Shown here in pieces: positions 58,440 through 64,000 of a stretch of 64,000 nucleotides of DNA (positions are counted from its first letter, which is position 1; each line of letters begins with the position of its first letter). The translations under genes and the position numbers were made by a program. The notes under the pieces were generated by a model. It saw only the letters and a list, made by a program, of their open reading frames with translations, was not told the DNA's origin and searched no databases. Origin of the DNA: Hypomesus transpacificus (Eukaryota; Chordata; Actinopteri; Osmeriformes; Osmeridae); the NCBI RefSeq assembly GCF_021917145.1, contig NC_061068.1, positions 8,869,724-8,933,723 of the forward strand. The letters are read 5' to 3'.

Positions 58440-61407
58440 ATGCAACCGACAATTGATATGAGAATTCCCGGGGAGGGAATCCTTGTAGGAGATAAAGTAT
58501 ACTCGGGAGTAACGCTGACTTTAGACAACTGTCTTTTGCCACCGGAACGACTACTTAAAAGTCCGTCTGCTGAACATGGCCTCTCCCCGGACACAGAAGA
58601 GCAGCTTCGAATACGGGGATGCGAGATGATCCAGGCCGCAGGGATACTGCTAAGACTCCCGCAGGTTGGTGGCTAACTATGTCGTGAATTAGGCCCTTCA
58701 TCACCTAGAAATAACTTGTAACAAGATGGATGTCTAACAGAAACGTCATAGTAGCCAACTCACTCCTTAAAAAGTATTTTAAACATTTCCGTTTGAGAAA
58801 CATGGCCTGAAACATTAGCTTGCTTGCTAGCTTAGCTAGTAGTTAGCCAACATTGTACCTAGCTAACAAGATAAAGTTCATGATGTGCTGCCAGAGCGGG
58901 TTTAATTGTGGTTGGATGAACGCTATGCCCCACAGGTAGCCATGGCCACGGGTCAAATCCTCTTTCAGAGATTCTACTATTGCAAGTCATTTGTCCGTCA
59001 CTGTGCAGAGGTATAATACACCCCGGAGTTCTCCAGTCGTCACAATGTGCAAACACTTCAGTTTCTCTGTTTTGTGGTGACTTTTTGTCAGACCTCTTAA
59101 TCTCCCTATGCATTACATTTTACCTGTCGTCTTCTTTCTAATCCCTATTTAGATGGTTGCTATGGCGTGTGTCCACTTGGCTTCAAAGATTGAAGAGGAA
59201 CCACGAAGGGTTCGAGATGTACTCAATGTGTTTCACCATTTAAAACACAGAAAAAGTGGAAAGTAAGACTCAATGTAGACTTCTGTCGTCTCTTCCCCTC
59301 CACCCAAGTCTGTTGAGTTGTTTCAAAACACATTGGATGATAATTTCCATATAGGGCATAACAAGGGATTGCGGACACATTTGAAATTTTGATTCCGTTT
59401 TAGATACTAAATGTTCCGGTAACGTGTAACTATGTGTGTCTGTTGTTCCTTGCTTCAGGAGGACTCAGGTACCCATGCCTTTGGATGCTGGCTACATCAG
59501 TATGAAGGCCCAGGTGATCAAAGCAGAGAGACGAGTGCTGAAGGAGCTGGGCTTCTGTGTACATGTTAAACACCCTCACAAGGCAAGCTCCACCAAACTC
59601 CTTCATTTTCTCAAAAATGTAAATTAAAGAATAGGTATTTCCTTTGCTTCATGTTAATGTTTGATTGTGTAAAAAAGAAAAAATCAGCTACTGCTTTTCA
59701 GGTCACATGCACTGATATCTCCAATATTTGATGTGCTCTTGTTACAGATTATTGTCATGTACCTCCAGGTCCTGGAGTGTGAGAAGGATACCAAGCTCGT
59801 TCAGACTGCCTGGTTTGTGTTTTAATTTGGGATTTGATTTGTGTTTCAATTTTGTTTTCCATATTGAAAGATTTACTGAATATGTTGTATATCATATTGG
59901 AAATAAAATATTTTTACATTTCTTTGTTCTCCCCAGGAACTACATGAATGACAGTTTGAGGACAGATGTGTTTCTAAGGTTCAGTGCTGAGACTGTAGCC
60001 TGTGCTTGTATCTACCTGTCGGCTAGATCCCTACAGGTAAGCATAACTTGTACAACTGAATCACATGGTAGTCTTGAACATACTTTACTTAGAATTCAAT
60101 TGACTGTCACTTACTCGTGCACACACCACGCTCACCAATACAGTCATATAAGATCTCATCAGATCCAAGATCTGCAATGGTAAACAGAAGTGATGGTTTT
60201 CACTAACATCTACACATTTGTATTCTACAAACGGATAGATCTGTGAATTATGCTCCTTTCTTAAAATCACACCTGCAGATTCCAATGCCGGACCAGCCCC
60301 CGTGGTTCTTGTTGTTTGGGGCATCAGAGGGGGACCTCAGGGAGATCTGCGGGCGGATTATGAGGCTCTATTCCCTGCCACCTGTCTCCTTCCCCAGCCT
60401 CCTCCAGAAGGTGGATGAGTGTCGACAGGCCCTAGATGCCCTAGCTGCCAAGGCCAAATTGTGTGAGGGGGTGTCACTGTTGGCTGTGGGCACACCGACC
60501 CTTGACATCCCCTCAAGCTTCTCTCCTTCCTCCAAAGCAGGTAAAACGCAAAGCTTCTTTGGTGTCTTTTCCTAAGGATTCTTACATCTTGTCCAATCAT
60601 TTTTGGTATAGAATAACGTTGATGTTTGATCCTAACTTGTTGACTGATGGTTACCTCTCATCCTTTTTCTTGACTCTCTCTCTCTTGCCTTCTCCTTAAG
60701 TGTCCCCTGTTGTAGCACAGCCGAATAAAGAGTCTTCGCTGTCTCAGCTTGCCCTAAAAAATGTATGCCGAAAACTCACAAATGGAGATGGGTATGTCCT
60801 GTAGACTTTATTTGGAAAACCCTGTTTAAAATAGATGACTGAAGACATTTTGTATTTGTCATGCCTTTCTTTTATTAAATGTGAATGTTACTTAAAATGT
60901 TGATAAAATATTTTTACTGTTTTCTGTCTTTTCTCCACTCTTACAGGAAGACAAAATTGAGTCGAAGTGATGAAAGAAGAGAGACTCATTCCATCACCCC
61001 TCCGAGACGCAGGTAAGGCGGAACTACTTGGAACTCGATAGTTTATAGCTGCTTGTAACTCCCACAAACAGACAGGTATCTATGACAAATCTCTGGTATG
61101 TCTTGGTACTTCTGGGAGTCCCATCTCATCGTTGTTAAAATGAACCAGTAAATACCAGCAGATACTGGATTGTAGACAAGTTGCTAGGCAACAAACCCAT
61201 GTTAATGTTTTTGTGTCTTCTGTCCTTTTCAGACGCAGTCGTAGCGTGTCGTCTACCTCACGCTCCATCTCTCCCATTCAACGGAAAAAACAGCTAACTC
61301 AAGGGAGGGATCGAGACAGAGATCGGAAACGAGAAAGAGAGCGAGAAAGGGAGCGAAGGAGAGAGCGCGGACGAGGAAGGAGGGATGAATTCTCACACAG
61401 AAGATGA
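58440..61407 (+). CDS. ccnl2: Cyclin L (ccnl2-like), RS-domain transcription/splicing cyclin
   Basis: Cyclin L partners CDK10/CDK11 in nuclear speckles and affects transcription and pre-mRNA splicing. Ten coding exons: 58440-58664, 58936-59010, 59153-59262, 59459-59582, 59748-59812, 59937-60036, 60279-60540, 60701-60791, 60947-61012 and 61233-61407, total about 430 residues. The cyclin boxes are clear: [68 protein letters not shown] and [10 protein letters not shown]. The C-terminus is Arg/Ser then Arg/Glu-Asp rich but much shorter than the human RS domain (CCNL1/2 about 520-526 residues). Intron 4 uses a GC donor (AAG then GCAAGC). An in-frame upstream ATG at 58359 exists, but the ATG at 58440 fits the family better. 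Position beside vwa1 and tmem88b favours the CCNL2 ortholog; zebrafish naming may call it ccnl1b. Confidence 0.92.
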
Positions 61408-61565
61408 CCTACACATGGTGACATGGAATAACAAATCATGGACCAAATACAAAGCCTTATTTCTTAGTTTTATCAAATACTTCACTTTTGTACATTGTCT
61501 TCATTTCATGGTGATTTGGGAAACTATGCTCTGCGATCATAGGCCAAAGCTGAACAATATTTTGG

Positions 61566-61571
61566 AATAAA
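61566..61571 (+). terminator. ccnl2: cyclin L polyadenylation signal
   Basis: AATAAA 159 nt after the cyclin L stop codon. Confidence 0.8.
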
Positions 61572-62105
61572 AGTGTTTCTTAGACAATGTCTTGTTTGGT
61601 GAATTTTGAAACACTTTCAGAAACCTGTAGAAGAGTAAAGTATTAGCAAACAGCAAAAGTTTATATATTTACCATTACCTTCAAAAACAGTTCTACCCCC
61701 TAAGGTGTTAATAGCTGTAGAGGAAGCATGTTTCAATTAGTCTTGGTAGGGCTCTTGTGGTTTATCAATGTGCGTACTCAACTATTCAACCCTCTATTTC
61801 CCCAGTCCCCTCGGTGTACAGTAGCTCTGACCTAGCAGAGCTAAGACCACCAGGGATACACCCTACTGTCACTCAAGGTAGATGTTATGATCTCACAGTG
61901 TCCATGGTGATTTTATTTCTGGAGGTTGCTGTCATGTTAACGTCAGACTAAAGGGGGAAGGTCCTATTTGTATGGCAGGAATTGTTGAAAAATCCTTTTC
62001 AGAGTTGTCTTTGATGAGAATGCATATATACTGACTATGCTGAGCTGTATGTGCAGGGTTTCTTATTTGGACTAAAAACGACAAGTTATTCTAGAGGATG
62101 TGTAT
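61572..62105. other. cyclin L-ora intergenic region
   Basis: Only about 530 nt from the cyclin L poly(A) signal to the ora start. No coding feature was seen. The ora promoter should lie here; a TATATA-like stretch occurs near 62025 but its role is not established. Confidence 0.5.
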
Positions 62106-63932
62106 ATGGACACTGAAATGTTATGTCAGAATTGTATTCAAACTAACAGGATGTCTGAGTTGGAGCCAGTGGGAATGGGGCTCCGTGTTACAGTGTCCCC
62201 CATTCAAACAGCCTTCTACATCCTCCTGGTGACGTTGGGCATTATGGGAAACACCTTTGTGATTGCTGTGATTGGCAGGAGTCTTTTCACAGACCCTGGC
62301 GGAGGTCGTAACTCAGACATCATCTTGATAAACATGGCTCTGTCCAACCTGCTGGTGTCAATATTAAGGAACTCTCTGCTGGTCATCTCAGACCTGGGAC
62401 TGGAGGTAGGATGGTTGGGACTGTGAATGAAAGTTGTGGAAAAGTTTGGGGTTTGAAGGGATTTGGGTCCTGGACCAAAGGTAGACTGGAAGAAAGTAAA
62501 AGACTGTTAGACCTGGAGACCTTGGATTTGGGAGATTGGGGATCTGAGATTTAGGAATTGAGAAATGAATGATGTGTAAGAAACCTTAAGAACTATATCT
62601 GGCAATTTGGTAAAGCATCATTCTTAACTATTATTAGTGTTAAATTGCTATTTGTAGAAATCCTGATAATTACTTCTACAATGGCACATTCACCTACAAC
62701 AAATCTATCAGAATTTTGGACAAACACACTCATGAAGACTCACTTTAAACCACCTCTCATCCCTTACAGCTATACTCCTCCAAAATATTTTGTCAACTCC
62801 TCATGGGGGTGTGGGTGTGGCTTCGATCGGCCAACGTGTGGTCCACACTGTACCTCAGCGCCTTCCACTTCCAGACCCTACGTCGCCTGGCTCCTTCCGC
62901 AGGACACATCGGTCTGCAGCGCGGAGCTCCCAAATCCTTACTGCTGAGTCTGAGTCTTATCTGGTTCCTCAGCTACATCTACTCCATCCCTGCTCATGTG
63001 TTCTCCACCAGGGGAAACCAGAACAGCACAGAGGTAAGACTCATAGCGGAACAATCAGAAATCCCCATATCATTCACTTATCCTTTCTATTGCATGTAAT
63101 GTTGTTTGATTGTGGTATTCTTACTTCTCTTCTTTCTCCGTCAGACACTGATGATGGTAAGCAGCACCACACGCCCTCTGCTGGGCTGTGTGTGGAACTT
63201 CCCCTCTGCTTATAGTGGGCTGGCCTATGCCACCACCTCCATGGTGATCCATGAGATTGTGCCTATCATTCTCATGGCCATCACCAACCTGGGCTCCCTC
63301 TACACGCTCTACTCCCATGTCAGGACACGCAAGTCCTCCAATCAAGCCCAGATTGCCCCCATCATCAAGAGGGTGCCGGCTGAGAAGAGAGCCGCCAAGG
63401 TAGGTGTCAAGGAGGAGAATGTGTGCACGATTAACACGTGAGCATTCAAAATGTACTGTTCTTACAACTTCTTTCTTCTCTCTAGTTTGAACAATATAAA
63501 CCTCACCATGAGTAGATTAGCAATAAACCAGTTTGCAGATCTCTCATCTCCCATCTCCATCCTTTCACTTCTATTCATCCCTCTCTTCTCCTCTTTTGTA
63601 TTTCATTTCATTTTTTTTTATTGTCCCTCCCTTTCTCCTTGTCTTTTCTCCTTCCATGTGCATTCCTCTCTCCCCTCTGTTTCTTTTAAAACCCTGCTCT
63701 TCCTCTCCTGTCTTTCCAGGTGATTCTAGCTTTGATCATGCTCTTCATTGTATCCTGGGGGACAAGCATCATCTCAGTCAACTACTTCAACTACAACCGT
63801 GGCTCATCCGCTGACTTCCTGTTGGTCCTAGCTCGCTTCGCTAACATCATCTTCATTGCCTTGTCACCCATGGTGTTGGCTGTAGGTCATCGGGGACTAC
63901 GATCATTCATCAAGTCTGTGCTGACTCACTGA
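62106..63932 (+). CDS. Olfactory receptor class A-related (ora, V1R-like) GPCR
   Basis: Ora receptors are the fish counterparts of mammalian V1R vomeronasal receptors, expressed in olfactory sensory neurons and coupled to G proteins. Four coding exons with phase-0 GT-AG introns: 62106-62405, 62770-63033, 63145-63399 and 63720-63932, total 343 residues. Seven hydrophobic segments can be followed: TAFYILLVTLGIMGNTFVIA (TM1), DIILINMALSNLLVSILRNS (TM2), the TM3 region WLRSANVWSTLYLSAFHFQT, SLLLSLSLIWFLSYIYSIPA (TM4), MVIHEIVPIILMAITNLGSL (TM5), VILALIMLFIVSWGTSIISV (TM6) and IIFIALSPMVLAVGHRGLRS (TM7). The LRNS, YLSAFHFQ and NYFNYNRGSS segments are V1R/ora-like. NQNST gives a possible glycosylation site in the second outer loop. 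Several in-frame ATGs (62106, 62118, 62151) could start it. A multi-exon structure suggests ora3/ora4 rather than the intronless members, but I cannot fix the ortholog. Confidence 0.85.
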
Positions 63933-64000
63933 CAGATCCTACACTACAGCATTCTGTCTTTCTCTATACACTGTCAGATGATAAAATTGAATTAGTTCTG

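Noticed and set aside
59459-59627. Cyclin L ending at ...NVN after exon 4
   Set aside because: Stop arises from reading into intron 4; the GC donor followed by exon 5 restores the conserved cyclin box. Kept only as a possible isoform.

Overview
The window looks like nuclear genomic DNA from a bony fish, probably a teleost. Split genes with GT-AG introns, AATAAA poly(A) signals, long (GA)n, (GT)n and (CT)n microsatellites, a tRNA-derived SINE, short inverted-repeat DNA transposons and a fish-type ora (V1R-like) receptor gene all point that way. I cannot name the species. No bacterial, viral or CRISPR features were seen, and gene identities rest on protein similarity recalled from known families.

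Layout, left to right. 1-9613 is intron 1 of celsr1 (minus strand), with microsatellites, a minisatellite and possible conserved non-coding blocks. 9614-13169 is the giant first coding exon of celsr1 (nine cadherin repeats); the rest of that gene lies off the left edge. 14.2-23.4 kb is complete capzb (minus, 10 coding exons with two alternative C-terminal exons). 24838-27523 is micos10 (plus, 4 coding exons), head-to-head with capzb. 31019-32873 is nbl1/DAN (plus, 3 coding exons). 36990-39321 is tmem88b (plus, 2 coding exons). 40-52.8 kb is a gene-poor stretch with a hAT-like element, a composite inverted-repeat element and one orphan exon-like block. 52809-56858 is vwa1 (plus, 5 or 6 exons). 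58440-61407 is a cyclin L gene, ccnl2-like (plus, 10 exons). 62106-63932 is a four-exon ora/V1R-type chemoreceptor (plus).

Functionally this is a syntenic block, not a pathway. CAPZB-MICOS10-NBL1 are neighbours in human 1p36.13, and TMEM88B-VWA1-CCNL2 are neighbours in human 1p36.33, so the fish segment joins two parts of the same ancestral region. CELSR1 (human 22q) and the ora gene flank it. Two products touch Wnt/planar polarity signalling (Celsr1, Tmem88b) and one antagonises BMP (Nbl1). The others serve actin capping (Capzb), mitochondrial cristae (Micos10), pericellular matrix (Vwa1) and transcription/splicing (cyclin L).

I found no convincing new multi-gene system. The more interesting points are a GC-AG intron in the cyclin L gene, splice sites built from pyrimidine repeats in vwa1 and capzb, a His/Thr-rich Nbl1 tail that looks microsatellite-derived, three pure poly-G runs of 33-39 nt, and several datable transposon insertions.
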